Assembly: GCA_947498315.1 (NCBI GenBank)
Contig: CANMLD010000013.1
Span: forward strand, 1-41,425
DNA: 41,425 nucleotides
DNA from: Pseudomonadota bacterium
GTDB lineage: Bacteria > Myxococcota_A > UBA9042 > GCA-2863065
Direction of reading: 5' to 3'
Below, piece after piece: positions 7,787 through 15,566 of the stretch. A program made the position numbers and the translations under genes. Positions within the stretch are counted from its first letter, which is position 1. The number at the start of each line of letters is the position of its first letter. The notes under the pieces were generated by a model that searched no databases, was not told the origin of the DNA, and was given only the letters and a program-made list of their open reading frames with translations.

Positions 7787-8839
7787 TCAGAGCGTGTCGA
7801 CACCCCAGCCGAGGGAGAGCGCCATGAAGAGCGGGCTCGAGTACTGCCCGCCATTGGTCGCCGTGAAGTAGGGGATCTTGAAGACGACGCCGAGCGTCAC
7901 GTCTTCGGGTAAGAGGCCGGTCACGCCGACCACGGCGTTCAGATCGGTGCGCCCGCTGTTCTCGGCCGGGACGCCATTCCAGTAGGACTCTGACTCAGCG
8001 TAGAGCTCCTGCCGAATCAGGAAGCGGACCGACTCGAGACCGTAGCCGCTCGAGAAGCCAACCCCGAAGGAGCCAAAGGTGGGCGCTTCGTAGCCCTTCT
8101 CTCTGGGACCGGTGGAGATCTGGCCGTCCGCACTGACGACGAACTGCCCGGCCGGGAGAGAATAGATGAGCTCGAGACCGAGCTGCGGGAGGTAAGCCCC
8201 TTGCCCGAAAAACGTGTGAGTGTGCGACTTCCCCTCGGCGCCCAGTGCGTAGGGGTCGTCCTCTACGTGGCCGGTCGGGAAGGAGACGCCGAGCTTCAGG
8301 TCGACGCTGAGACGCGTCACGTCGGTCGGCCTGACGAGCCCGTAACGGAGACCGAGCCGGAGATCACCGATCCCGGCGATGGTGTCGTCTCTGTGGTGAA
8401 TCGACGTGAAGTCGCCGATACGGTCGCCGCCCCGATCATGGAACTCGGCGTCGATGACCGTGATTCGAACCGGGAGCGCGACGTCGACTCCAAAGCGCGC
8501 ACCGAGCCCGTACGTTAGCGAGAGCTGAAATCCGGTGAGCCAAGACACGATCTGATGATCCGCTGGCTGAAGCACCTCATCGAGACCGGGCTCGTACTGC
8601 TCTTCGGTCACGTCATGGCTGGCCTCGGCTCGCGTCGCCATGACGTCGAAGCCGAGGGTGAGTCGACCGAGCGTGAGCCGGTCCCGAAACGTCGTAGCGC
8701 CTCCAACCTGGAGGTTTGGATTACTTCAGGCCGCTCAAGCACGGGCGCCGCGCGGCCAGAGCGCGAGGACGCACGACAGCGCGAAGGTGAGGACAAGGAG
8801 AAAGCGGGCTTGAATGACAGAGGAGGACGAGTGATTCAC
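7787..8839 (-). CDS. Outer-membrane beta-barrel protein with two in-frame TGA codons (candidate selenoprotein, U35-A-A-U38)
   Basis: Read from GTG 8839, the frame gives a signal peptide (hydrophobic stretch RFLLVLTFALSCVLALW, ending ARA at residue 34). It then meets TGA (8735-8737), Ala-Ala, TGA (8726-8728) and about 312 residues of amphipathic beta-strands typical of an outer-membrane barrel of the MetA-pathway/transporter kind. The GTG overlaps the upstream HMA-thioredoxin stop as GTGA, so the start is well supported. Barrel-like sequence begins before the first later ATG (8641), so a truncated gene starting there would lose the signal and the first strands. A SECIS-like hairpin follows the second TGA. 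If TGA is read as selenocysteine, the protein has 350 residues with Sec35 and Sec38. The alternative is a nonsense-disrupted pseudogene. Confidence 0.65.
8700..8714 (-). promoter_or_regulatory. Candidate bacterial SECIS hairpin of the barrel gene
   Basis: The minus strand reads CCTCCA-GGT-TGGAGG, a perfect 6-bp stem with loop GGU. It starts 11 nt after TGA 8726-8728, so the loop G is the 18th nucleotide after that TGA and the 27th after the first TGA. A short stem-loop with G at the loop start, just downstream of UGA, is what bacterial SelB recognises. The match is to general geometry; no folding calculation was run. Confidence 0.6.
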
Positions 8840-9504
8840 GGGGACGTACCTGCCGCCTGGTCGACCAGAGTTCGAAGGCCGGCCTCGGTGAAGCCGTCGA
8901 GGCGGCCGACCTCCTTGCTGTCCTTGCCGTAGACTACGAAGTACGGGAGCTGCTTCACGTCCGTCAGGTGCTGCTGCGCCACGTCGCTGTCCCAATCGAG
9001 GATGTCGATCTTGCGAACGCTGAGGTCGCCCATCTCGGCGAGCCAGCCGCCGAGTGCCTTGTCAGCCTTTCTACATGGGCGGCACCACGCGGCGCCGAAG
9101 TCGACGACGGTCACGCGGCCCGGAACCGCAAGCGAGGCGAGCTCGACTCGCTCTCCACGGCTCACCCATCGTACGTCAGCGTCTTTCGGGAAGACGTGCT
9201 GCGGCGCGTAGCGCCCCTGCCCTCCCCCGAGCACGACCGGCCAACCGACCTCCGCAGCCTTGGCTACAAGGGCCTCCGGGGTAATCGCGTCAGCATCATG
9301 GATGACTGAGAACTCCGCGGTCTGCCGATTGAACGTGACCTTCTTCACCCCAGGCACTGGCTGAAGCTCTTTCACAACGCTCGCGCTGCATGACACGCAG
9401 TCGATGTCCTGGATGGAGATCACGGTCGTGCGGGTCGACGCGCAGGCCGACAGGACGACGAGGAGCGTCGCGGTGAAGAGCGATCTAGTGGGGCGATGAG
9501 TCAC
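8836..9504 (-). CDS. Exported lipoprotein with heavy-metal-associated and thioredoxin domains
   Basis: The 222-residue protein has a lipoprotein signal (VVLSAC, Cys21). An HMA-like betaalphabeta domain (residues about 27-92) carries Cys36-x-x-Cys39 in DIDCVSCS. A thioredoxin domain (about 115-218) carries Cys141-R-P-Cys144 in FGAAWCRPC and cis-Pro in KQLPYFVVYG. The pairing suggests a membrane-anchored periplasmic protein that binds a soft metal or hands electrons to a partner; the substrate is unknown. The stop overlaps the GTG of the barrel gene by 4 bp, so the two are probably translated together. Both thioredoxin cysteines are normal codons, unlike the Sec-type gene at 35488. Confidence 0.87.
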   Translation of the reverse strand: MTHRPTRSLFTATLLVVLSACASTRTTVISIQDIDCVSCSASVVKELQPVPGVKKVTFNRQTAEFSVIHDADAITPEALVAKAAEVGWPVVLGGGQGRYAPQHVFPKDADVRWVSRGERVELASLAVPGRVTVVDFGAAWCRPCRKADKALGGWLAEMGDLSVRKIDILDWDSDVAQQHLTDVKQLPYFVVYGKDSKEVGRLDGFTEAGLRTLVDQAAGTSP

Positions 9505-9581
9505 GCATGAAGTGTAGGCACCGACGCGGTGTTGGCAAGCCGGAAGGGGGCTCCGAAGGAGATGCCCTGACCACCTGAAAG

Positions 9582-9590
9582 TTATCCACA
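9582..9590 (+). promoter_or_regulatory. Perfect DnaA box
   Basis: TTATCCACA, the consensus DnaA-binding 9-mer, lies in the 290-bp gap between the HMA-thioredoxin gene and parA. Only one clear box is seen, with no AT-rich unwinding region beside it. DnaA-linked regulation of parAB is possible, but an origin is not supported. Confidence 0.5.
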
Positions 9591-9674
9591 GCTTTTCTCA
9601 GGGTGAATCAGCACGGATTTCGCGAAGTTGTAAGATCCTCAATCTGCGTGGTGCCATATATGGTCGATTTCCCG

Positions 9675-9704
9675 TTGACGGGGCCGCGCGGCGCCCCCTA
9701 TGCT
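9675..9704 (+). promoter_or_regulatory. Probable parAB promoter
   Basis: TTGACG (9675-9680) and TATGCT (9699-9704) are 18 bp apart, placing transcription start near 9711, about 84 nt before the parA GTG. The parS-like sites fall just downstream of this start, a position where bound ParB could control transcription. Confidence 0.5.
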
Positions 9705-9718
9705 TCGTCGCAGTGGTG

Positions 9719-9754
9719 GTTGCACGTGAAACCCCCGTGAAACATCCGTGAAAC
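9719..9754 (+). promoter_or_regulatory. parS-like site and two further half-sites in 11-bp phase
   Basis: Bases 9719-9732 match the 14-bp core of the chromosomal parS palindrome (GTTTCACGTGAAAC) at 13 of 14 positions. The half-site CGTGAAAC occurs at 9725, 9736 and 9747, exactly 11 bp apart. They lie in the parAB leader between promoter and parA, so ParB loading, autoregulation or both are plausible. Confidence 0.6.
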
Positions 9755-9794
9755 GCTAGCGATTTTAGATACTTAAGACAAAGCGAGAGAACCT

Positions 9795-10607
9795 GTGGCC
9801 CAAGTCATCGCCATTACGAACCAGAAAGGCGGCGTCGGAAAGACGACGACCGCCGTCAACCTGGCCGCCGCGCTCGCCGAGCAGGGTTATAAGGTCCTCG
9901 TGGTCGATCTCGATCCGCAAGGCAACGCGACGATGGCCCTTGGCGTCGATAAACACACGCTCGACCGCCAGACCTACCACGTGCTGATGCACGGGGCGCC
10001 GTGGCGGGACGCTCGCCGCACGACCGAGATCCCCGGCCTCGACGTCCTGCCGACCAACATCGAGCTCACAGGCGCTGAGCTCGAACTCGTGGCAGTCATG
10101 GCTCGGGAGACTCGCCTCCAGCAGATGCTCGCGCCGATTCGACCCGAGTACGACGTCATCATGATCGACTCGCCACCGTCTCTCGGCCTCCTCACGATCA
10201 ACGCCCTGACGGCGGCTGACACGGTGCTCGTCCCTCTCCAGTGCGAGTACTACGCGCTCGAAGGGCTCTCCAGTCTCATCAACACGGTCGACTTGGTCCG
10301 CGGGTCTCTGAACCCGAAGCTACGCATCTCGGGCATCTTGCTAACGATGTTCGACAAGCGAAACCGGCTGAGCTTTCAGGTCGAGACCGACGTTCGCGAA
10401 CACGCGAAGGGCCTCGTCTTCACCACGGTCATTCCGCGCAACGTGCGCGTCTCGGAGAGCCCGAGCTTTGGAAAACCGGTGCTCCTCTACGACGGACTCT
10501 GCTCCGGGTCTCTGGCCTACCGAGAGCTCGGTCGCGAGCTGATGGAACGCGAGAGCGGCTACTACACTGAAGCGGGCAATGATCCGATGAGCGACGAGGT
10601 GCACTGA
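9795..10607 (+). CDS. parA: Chromosome-partitioning ATPase ParA (Soj)
   Basis: ParA is the Walker-type ATPase that moves ParB-bound origins over the nucleoid. The 270-residue protein starts at GTG 9795 and has the deviant Walker A KGGVGKTT, Walker A' [10 protein letters not shown] and Walker B IDSPPSLG. It lacks the N-terminal HTH of plasmid ParA proteins, so it is the short chromosomal type. Its TGA overlaps the parB ATG by one base. The GTG is preceded by GAGAG at a suitable distance. Confidence 0.95.
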   Translation: MAQVIAITNQKGGVGKTTTAVNLAAALAEQGYKVLVVDLDPQGNATMALGVDKHTLDRQTYHVLMHGAPWRDARRTTEIPGLDVLPTNIELTGAELELVAVMARETRLQQMLAPIRPEYDVIMIDSPPSLGLLTINALTAADTVLVPLQCEYYALEGLSSLINTVDLVRGSLNPKLRISGILLTMFDKRNRLSFQVETDVREHAKGLVFTTVIPRNVRVSESPSFGKPVLLYDGLCSGSLAYRELGRELMERESGYYTEAGNDPMSDEVH

Positions 10608-11485
10608 TGAGCTCCATTCACGCGAGCGTCCTCGGACGCGGTCTGGGCAGCCTGATCCCGGCTTCGAAGACGGCGGTAGCCGCCAAGGACGGCACGCCCC
10701 TCTTCGTGGCCATCGACAAAGTGAAGCCGATGGTGGACCAACCGCGGCAGTACTTCGACGATCGTGCGCTGCGTCAGCTCGCGCTCTCAATTCGCGAACA
10801 AGGCGTGCTGCAGCCGCTCTTGGTCAGCCCGGAGGGCAACGGCACCTACGCACTCATCGCGGGAGAGCGCCGCCTGCGCGCCTCGGAGCTCGCGGGCCTG
10901 ACCGAGGTCCCGGTGGTGGTGCGGCAGCTCGGGCCGACGGAGTCCTTCGAAGTCGCGCTCATCGAGAACATCCAGCGCCAGGACCTGAACCCGCTCGAAG
11001 AAGCGCTCTCCTTCGAGCGGCTCATCAGCGAGCACGGCTACACGCAAGACGCACTCGCCAAGCGGGTCGGAAAGGACCGGTCGACTATCACGAACGCCCT
11101 TCGCCTGCTCAAGCTCCCAGCCGAGCTGCGCGCTATGATCGTGCGCGGCAGCTTGAGTGCCGGTCACGCTCGCGCACTCCTGAGCTCCGAAGACGAGGCC
11201 TTTCAGGTCGAGCTGGCCGCCCGTATCGAAGATGAGGGGTTGTCTGTCCGCACGTGCGAGAAGCTCGTTCAGGAGCGAAAGGACGCCAAGAACAAGAAGG
11301 AGCGAGACAAGCCGCAGTCCGACCCCTTCGCTGCTGAACGCGCAAAGTGGACCAACGCTTTCTCTGCGGCTCTCGGTCAGCCTGTCGCAATCCGTGCCAA
11401 GGGCGAGGGCCTGATCGTCTCGATCCCCGTCAAGGACGCCAAGGAGCTCGCGGCATTGCTCGCGCGACTACCGAAGGCGGGGTGA
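10607..11485 (+). CDS. parB: Chromosome-partitioning protein ParB (Spo0J), CTP-dependent DNA clamp
   Basis: This 292-residue protein has the N-terminal ParA-contact segment RGLGSLIP. The ParB/Srx fold follows with LALSIREQGVLQPLLV and the CTP-binding AGERRLRA motif, then ENIQRQDLNPLEEA. A helix-turn-helix (YTQDALAKRVGKDRSTITNA) recognises parS. The C-terminal dimerisation part (about 215-292) is present. ParB loads at parS, binds CTP and slides to form the partition complex. Start and stop overlap with parA indicates one operon, and parS-like sequences lie in its leader. Confidence 0.95.
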   Translation: MSSIHASVLGRGLGSLIPASKTAVAAKDGTPLFVAIDKVKPMVDQPRQYFDDRALRQLALSIREQGVLQPLLVSPEGNGTYALIAGERRLRASELAGLTEVPVVVRQLGPTESFEVALIENIQRQDLNPLEEALSFERLISEHGYTQDALAKRVGKDRSTITNALRLLKLPAELRAMIVRGSLSAGHARALLSSEDEAFQVELAARIEDEGLSVRTCEKLVQERKDAKNKKERDKPQSDPFAAERAKWTNAFSAALGQPVAIRAKGEGLIVSIPVKDAKELAALLARLPKAG

Positions 11486-11533
11486 ACGCAGCGCAACTCT
11501 CCCGTCGCTAGCGGAGAGGCGCCGTAACATCGT

Positions 11534-12508
11534 CTACCGCGTGTCGGGCGCCACGAGGACGTTGTCTAACCGCAGAAGCGATTCGGCCCAACGCCGCTTG
11601 TAGGCCATGTCCATCCCGAGATCGTAGTGCTCGACCCCCTCAGCCGCGAGCGACTCGATGAGCACTCGCTGAACCTGATTGCCGAGGCCGTAGCGCTCGA
11701 GCCCCACTTCGTATCCCAGCTGAAATCCCCGGTAGGTGGTGCCAAGTCGGGCACCGAACACGAAGGCACGGTCTTCGCCGCCGTGTACCGCGAAGACAGC
11801 GCGCAGCCGGCCGCTCGAAGCCGCTCGGGAAAGAACCTGTCGATAGAACTCGCGAAAGGATTCCGAGGCGAGCATGCCGGCGCCGGCTGCAGTCTTCCAG
11901 GAGCGCGCTTCGACGGCATGAGCTCTGGCCAAGACTTGGTCCGAGTCGGCGTCACCGGGCATCACTTCGAATTCGTAGCCAGCCTGAGCGGCGCGGCGCT
12001 CCTCACGGCGGGAGTTGATGCGCCATTTAGGTGCCCGGCGTGCGAGGTACCCTTCGGCCCCACCATCGATTCGAGCAACAGCGCTGACGATTCCATCCCT
12101 CCGCACCGCCCGGAATCGCCCCTTGCATTGGCGCAAGAGCGCGGTGGCCTGCTCGGGCGAGAGGCCCGTAAGGACTGCGATCTTCCAGGGTGCGGCTATG
12201 GCTCCGAGCGTGGCGACCGCGAGCTGGGCGGCGACGTCGGGGTCTCGTCCGAGCAGCGGAGAGCCAAAGCCCCAGTCGGACTCGAGGCTACGGATGGTGA
12301 GCGGTCCGCCTTCTTCCTGACCAACAGAGACAACGAAGACGTGCTCCTGGTCCCGCGAAAGGACGACCTGCCGGCCTCGATGAAGGCTGAGTTGCGCGCC
12401 AAGCCCCCAGTCCGCCGCTGAGCAGTAAGTCGAAACCCCAGGGGTTTCCATCGCCGCTCGGTCTAGGAGCAGACCGAGGGCGGCCGCATCGAGCGTCGGA
12501 GCGTCCAC
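11534..12508 (-). CDS. GNAT-fold protein of the BioF2-like/CelD (Acetyltransf_6) type
   Basis: The 324-residue protein has an N-terminal domain without clear motifs. A C-terminal acetyltransferase-like region (about 150-320) includes the strand RAVFAVHGGEDRAFVFGARLG, then RGFQLGYEVGLERYGLGNQVQRVLIES and YDLGMDMAYKRRWAES. This layout is typical of the duplicated GNAT family with CelD, BioF2-like and FemAB relatives, often involved in polysaccharide or cell-wall modification. No signal peptide is present. It is convergent with parB, 48 bp apart. Substrate is unknown. Confidence 0.65.
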   Translation of the reverse strand: MDAPTLDAAALGLLLDRAAMETPGVSTYCSAADWGLGAQLSLHRGRQVVLSRDQEHVFVVSVGQEEGGPLTIRSLESDWGFGSPLLGRDPDVAAQLAVATLGAIAAPWKIAVLTGLSPEQATALLRQCKGRFRAVRRDGIVSAVARIDGGAEGYLARRAPKWRINSRREERRAAQAGYEFEVMPGDADSDQVLARAHAVEARSWKTAAGAGMLASESFREFYRQVLSRAASSGRLRAVFAVHGGEDRAFVFGARLGTTYRGFQLGYEVGLERYGLGNQVQRVLIESLAAEGVEHYDLGMDMAYKRRWAESLLRLDNVLVAPDTR

Positions 12509-12600
12509 GGCTGAGAGCCTAACGCCAGGGTATGGGTCTTGTCACTCGCACCCCCGACATCTGCACTTCGTCAAGGCGTCCGACAGGAGCTTCGGCCGAA

Positions 12601-12683
12601 AGACGTCTGGAACCAGGCGTCTGAAACCAACGGATGGTGATGGGCGAAGGCTGGGGTTGCCCGTCGATGAGTGTTCGACGGGC
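12601..12683. other. Two adjacent hairpins downstream of the barrel gene
   Basis: The 233-bp gap between the barrel gene and the GNAT gene holds an imperfect hairpin (arms 12601-12610 and 12613-12622). It also holds a perfect 9-bp stem GCCCGTCGA / TCGACGGGC (12659-12667 and 12675-12683) with a 7-nt loop. They lie just past the minus-strand barrel gene end and could help termination, but no U-run follows. Nothing else is recognised in the gap. Confidence 0.4.
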
Positions 12684-12741
12684 GCCCCGACGTCTGGTCC
12701 AGCTTCAATCGGCTGGCCGAGGTTGCCGTAGAGGGGAGCGG

Positions 12742-13809
12742 TTACTGCGGTGCGTAGGTGTAGGAGAAGTTCAAGAGCAGGTTGTTCTGGATCTGGAACT
12801 CGTCGAGGAGCAGCGGCTCGCGAATGATCTTCAAGTTGTAGTCGAGCGACATCCAGCTGAAGAGCTTCACGCCGAGCTTGCCGTCGAGCGCGAACGTGAT
12901 CTTGTCCGCGAAGTCCTTCTCGTCGCCTTCGCTAGAGTAGAAAGGCATGAGCGTCTCAGCCGTGAGGCTGTAGGTGAGAGGTCGGTCTGCGCCGAGGTTC
13001 TCCCAGACGATGGTGCCGGAGATCCCACCAAAGATCTCACCGCCGATCTGAACGAAGTTCTCGAGCTGCGAGACTTCGACGACATCGGTCGTCGCTGCGT
13101 CGTCCGTCAATGCGAACCCTTCTTGTACGAACGCTTCACGGGCTCCGACACCGACGCGGAACTCGACCTTGATCTCAGGCTTGGTCACGGGCGCGATGAA
13201 GGCGCCGACAGACTCGCGAAGGATCAAGGGCGCGAAGGCGTCCGTCAGCTTCAAACGTCGTGCGACCGAGTCGCGGATGGTGCCGTCTTGGAAGGCGACC
13301 TTGTAGTTTGTGTCCTGAGCGCGGACGTCTTCGCCTGCGAGGAGCTGCGTCATCAGGCTGAACTGCGCGAAAGGACCGATCCAGGGCAATGCCGGGCTGT
13401 GATAGAGATAGATGCTGTCGAAGACAACGCTGTCGACGGTCTTCACGAACTCGCTCAGCGCGGGCGTCTTGGTCTGAACATGACGTATCGCCAGCGAGTT
13501 GCGCCACTCGTGCTCGACGCCGTAGTAGTCGATCCCGAGGTCGATCTGAGGCCCGATGTTCCAGGTGCTGCCGTCCTGCGCGCCGACTACTTTGCGGTTG
13601 TCCGAGAACGAGATGGACGCGCCGAGCGAGACTCGTGGCTTCCATCCGTGGGTGACTACCGCTTGGGCCGTGACGGCGTCCGGGACGAGCTCCTTTTGTT
13701 CCGCCTTTACCGGCGGTGGCGCCGCTGGGGGCGGCGTATCGGAGGCGAGAGCGAGATGGGACGAGAGGCAGGCTGTGAGTAGCCAGGTTAGGCGCGCGCT
13801 GAGTCTCAC
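12742..13809 (-). CDS. Exported outer-membrane beta-barrel protein, function unknown
   Basis: The 355-residue protein starts at GTG 13809, with AAGGA about 8 nt upstream. It has a signal peptide (LLTACLSSHLALA, cleavage near residue 22) and a short Pro-rich linker. From residue 55 on, alternating amphipathic strands with aromatic belts (for example WRNSLAIRHVQTKTPALSEF and SWMSLDYNLKIIREPLLLDE) are typical of DUF481/DUF3078-like outer-membrane barrels. The last strand ends NFSYTYAPQ. It stands alone; the upstream gene is tRNA-Pro on the same strand behind a terminator. Confidence 0.72.
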   Translation of the reverse strand: MRLSARLTWLLTACLSSHLALASDTPPPAAPPPVKAEQKELVPDAVTAQAVVTHGWKPRVSLGASISFSDNRKVVGAQDGSTWNIGPQIDLGIDYYGVEHEWRNSLAIRHVQTKTPALSEFVKTVDSVVFDSIYLYHSPALPWIGPFAQFSLMTQLLAGEDVRAQDTNYKVAFQDGTIRDSVARRLKLTDAFAPLILRESVGAFIAPVTKPEIKVEFRVGVGAREAFVQEGFALTDDAATTDVVEVSQLENFVQIGGEIFGGISGTIVWENLGADRPLTYSLTAETLMPFYSSEGDEKDFADKITFALDGKLGVKLFSWMSLDYNLKIIREPLLLDEFQIQNNLLLNFSYTYAPQ

Positions 13810-13977
13810 GGAGTAGATCCTTTCAAAATCAGTGGATGGACGGATAGTGTGGCGAAATCGACCGTCTCGAGCAGTCGCTGAGAGGCCGATAGAGGCGATG
13901 GCTGCGTCATGGCGCTTGCGTCAGCGGCGGTGCTCCCGCCGCGGTCGAGACGCAACGTAATCATAGGGTCGCGGCTT

Positions 13978-14013
13978 AAACGAAACAGCCCACGGAGTGA
14001 CCCCCGCGGGCTG
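13978..14013 (-). terminator. Rho-independent terminator after tRNA-Pro
   Basis: On the minus strand CAGCCC (14008-14013) pairs with GGGCTG (13986-13991), with an inner CGG/CCG pairing, followed by a T-rich tract GTTTCGTTTAA. It lies 9 bp after the tRNA CCA end. Confidence 0.7.
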
Positions 14014-14022
14014 CTTGTTTGT

Positions 14023-14099
14023 TGGTCGGGGCGACTGGATTTGAACCAGCGACCACCAGTCCCCCAGACTGGTGCGCTACCAGGCTGCGCTACGCCCCG
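14023..14099 (-). tRNA. tRNA-Pro (anticodon GGG)
   Basis: The 77-nt cloverleaf has acceptor CGGGGCG/CGCCCCG, D arm GCGC-AGCCTGGTA-GCGC and anticodon stem CCAGT/ACTGG with loop CTGGGGG (anticodon GGG). The T arm has GGTTCAAATCC. The 3' CCA is encoded in the DNA (14023-14025). C1 opposite G72 is typical of bacterial tRNA-Pro. Confidence 0.95.
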
Positions 14100-14180
14100 C
14101 CAAGGGCAGGCCAACCCGTCGCCGTGGGGGCGTGGGCTGTGCCGGGGGCGACAAGGGACTAGCCCTCGTCGGTTCGCGGC

Positions 14181-14231
14181 TGAGGCCGAGGCCTCGCCAT
14201 GAGTGGTGAACGTACGGCCACCAAGGTGGCC
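14181..14231 (-). terminator. Candidate terminator hairpins downstream of ihfA
   Basis: Two short perfect hairpins follow the ihfA stop on the minus strand: GGCCAC-CTTG-GTGGCC (14216-14231) and GAGGC-CTCG-GCCTC (about 14183-14196). Neither is followed by a strong U-run, so termination may be weak, with tRNA-Pro read from the same transcript. Confidence 0.35.
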
Positions 14232-14240
14232 GAGACGCTG

Positions 14241-14546
14241 TCAGTCGTTGAGCGCGTTCTTCAAAACCTGGCTGGGCTTGAAGGTGAGGACGCGTCGGGC
14301 AGTGATGGTGATGCGGTCGCCCGTCTTCGGGTTACGCCCCACCCGCTGCTGCTTCGGTCGAACCACGAAGTTGCCGAACCCGCTGACCTTCAGCTTTTCG
14401 CCGTTGCTCAGCGTGTCCTTCACCGTCTCGAACACCTTCTCTACGATGTCGGCGGCTTCCTTTTTGGAGAACACGCCGAGCTTCTCGTAGACGTTCTCGA
14501 CGATGTCCGCCTTCGTCATCGCCCGTTCTTTTTCTTCAGCACGCAT
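14241..14546 (-). CDS. ihfA: Integration host factor alpha subunit (HU/IHF family)
   Basis: IHF binds and sharply bends DNA as a heterodimer with IHF-beta. The 101-residue protein has the helical body ([20 protein letters not shown]), the arm signature [19 protein letters not shown] and the beta arm [15 protein letters not shown]. The [11 protein letters not shown] segment matches IHF-alpha better than HU. ATG 14546 gives a 9-residue charged extension before MTKADIV; ATG 14519 would give the standard length and may be the real start. It lies 80 bp after rplT, as in the usual rpmI-rplT-pheST-ihfA cluster but without pheST. Confidence 0.85.
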   Translation of the reverse strand: MRAEEKERAMTKADIVENVYEKLGVFSKKEAADIVEKVFETVKDTLSNGEKLKVSGFGNFVVRPKQQRVGRNPKTGDRITITARRVLTFKPSQVLKNALND

Positions 14547-14626
14547 GGGTGTGTTGCTCTCGAAATTCGGAGACTTGGCAGAAGGGAGCTGGCCCGAGCG
14601 CGAGAGCGCCCGGGAGCTGACCTCAC

Positions 14627-14980
14627 TTACGCGGCTGCCTTCGCACGCGTCACGACCGCGGCGAAATCTGCCGGGTGATGAAGCGCGAGGTCGGCTAGAA
14701 CACGGCGGTCGAGGCCAATCTCAGCCTTCTCGAGCCACGAGATGAGCTGGCTGTAACGAACACCCATCTGGCGTGATGCCGCATTGATGCGAGCGATCCA
14801 GAGCGAGCGCCACGTTCGCTTCTTATCTCGACGGTCACGATAGGCGTATACGAGCGCCTTCATCACCGAGGTCTTGGCACGCTTGAAGACGCGGCTGCGT
14901 CCAGCACGATGGCCGCGCGCAGCCTTCATCACTTTCTTGTGACGAGCGCGCGACGTAACTCCACCCTTTACGCGGGGCAT
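14627..14980 (-). CDS. rplT: 50S ribosomal protein L20
   Basis: L20 binds 23S rRNA early in 50S assembly and represses its own operon in many bacteria. The 117-residue protein has the basic N-terminal tail [15 protein letters not shown] and [17 protein letters not shown]. The core [20 protein letters not shown] and the C-terminal [16 protein letters not shown] are also present. Length matches the family. It starts 11 bp after rpmI on the same strand. Confidence 0.97.
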   Translation of the reverse strand: MPRVKGGVTSRARHKKVMKAARGHRAGRSRVFKRAKTSVMKALVYAYRDRRDKKRTWRSLWIARINAASRQMGVRYSQLISWLEKAEIGLDRRVLADLALHHPADFAAVVTRAKAAA

Positions 14981-14991
14981 AGTCTATCTCC

Positions 14992-15195
14992 TCAGCCGTA
15001 GGGGCAAAGCATGGTGATGCGGTGGGCGTCGGCAGGATCGATCCAGCCGTCCTTTCGAAGGGCCCGCTTGCGATTCCGCGACTTCTTGGTCAACAGGTGG
15101 CGGCGGAAGGCGTGCATGAACTTCGCCTTGCCGGAGCCGGTAATCTTGAGTCGCTTTGCAGCGGCTCGCTTGGTCTTCATCTTCGCGCCAGCCAT
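14992..15195 (-). CDS. rpmI: 50S ribosomal protein L35
   Basis: The small basic protein (67 residues) has the family signature MKTKRAAAKRLKITGSGK followed by HAFRRHLLTKKSRNRKR. The start at 15195 gives a 5-residue lead MAGAK before MKTKR, close to the usual MPKMKTK. The expected upstream infC (IF3) is absent: 299 bp of non-coding leader lies between it and tRNA-Val. Confidence 0.96.
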   Translation of the reverse strand: MAGAKMKTKRAAAKRLKITGSGKAKFMHAFRRHLLTKKSRNRKRALRKDGWIDPADAHRITMLCPYG

Positions 15196-15410
15196 GGCCC
15201 GCCTCGTCCTTGCTCGCTCGTTGAGCTTGCTCTAATCACCGGTCCACCCTGGTGAACTCGGTCGTTCTTCTGGACCAGTGCATCCCGAGGGAGATTCCGG
15301 CCACGATTGACCGAAGGTTCCTAAGGATGACCCGCCCCGGTTCTGGGCTTCGCCTCAGCGAGTCCAGCTTCCGAGCCGGCGTGTTCTGTTAAACGCGACC
15401 GGGTCCTCGG

Positions 15411-15429
15411 CCCCTTCGAGGAGAAGGGG
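15411..15429 (-). promoter_or_regulatory. Hairpin in the rpmI leader
   Basis: A perfect 7-bp stem CCCCTTC/GAAGGGG with 5-nt loop lies within the 299-bp leader between tRNA-Val and rpmI. No U-run follows. The position suits either an attenuator or an L20-responsive leader element; which one cannot be decided from sequence alone. The rest of 15196-15494 holds no gene that I can support. Confidence 0.35.
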
Positions 15430-15494
15430 GCTGGCCGACCCTCGCTACGAGCCTGCTAGAGGAGCCGACTCGGAAACAAAAGATGCGGCCTAAG

Positions 15495-15566
15495 TAGGCG
15501 TGGGCGGGTTCGAACCGCCGACTTCTACCGTGTCAAGGTAGCGCTCTCCCACTGAGCTACACGCCT
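15495..15566 (-). tRNA. tRNA-Val (anticodon GAC)
   Basis: The 72-nt cloverleaf has acceptor AGGCGTG/CACGCCT, D arm AGCTCAGTGGGAGAGC and anticodon stem CTACC/GGTAG with loop TTGACAC (anticodon GAC). The T arm has GGTTCGAACCC and the discriminator is A. The 3' CCA is not encoded, unlike tRNA-Pro nearby. Confidence 0.93.

Noticed and set aside
8735-8995. A separate 86-residue gene ending at the first TGA of the barrel gene
   Set aside because: Its first half overlaps the thioredoxin coding region in another frame. The second half is the signal peptide of the barrel gene, starting at GTG 8839.
9505-9794. Chromosomal replication origin next to parAB
   Set aside because: Only one DnaA box is seen, with no AT-rich unwinding segment and no dnaA, dnaN or gidAB nearby.
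11495-11516. Terminator between parB and the GNAT gene
   Set aside because: Only a short CTCTCC/GGAGAG pairing is present, with no U-run.
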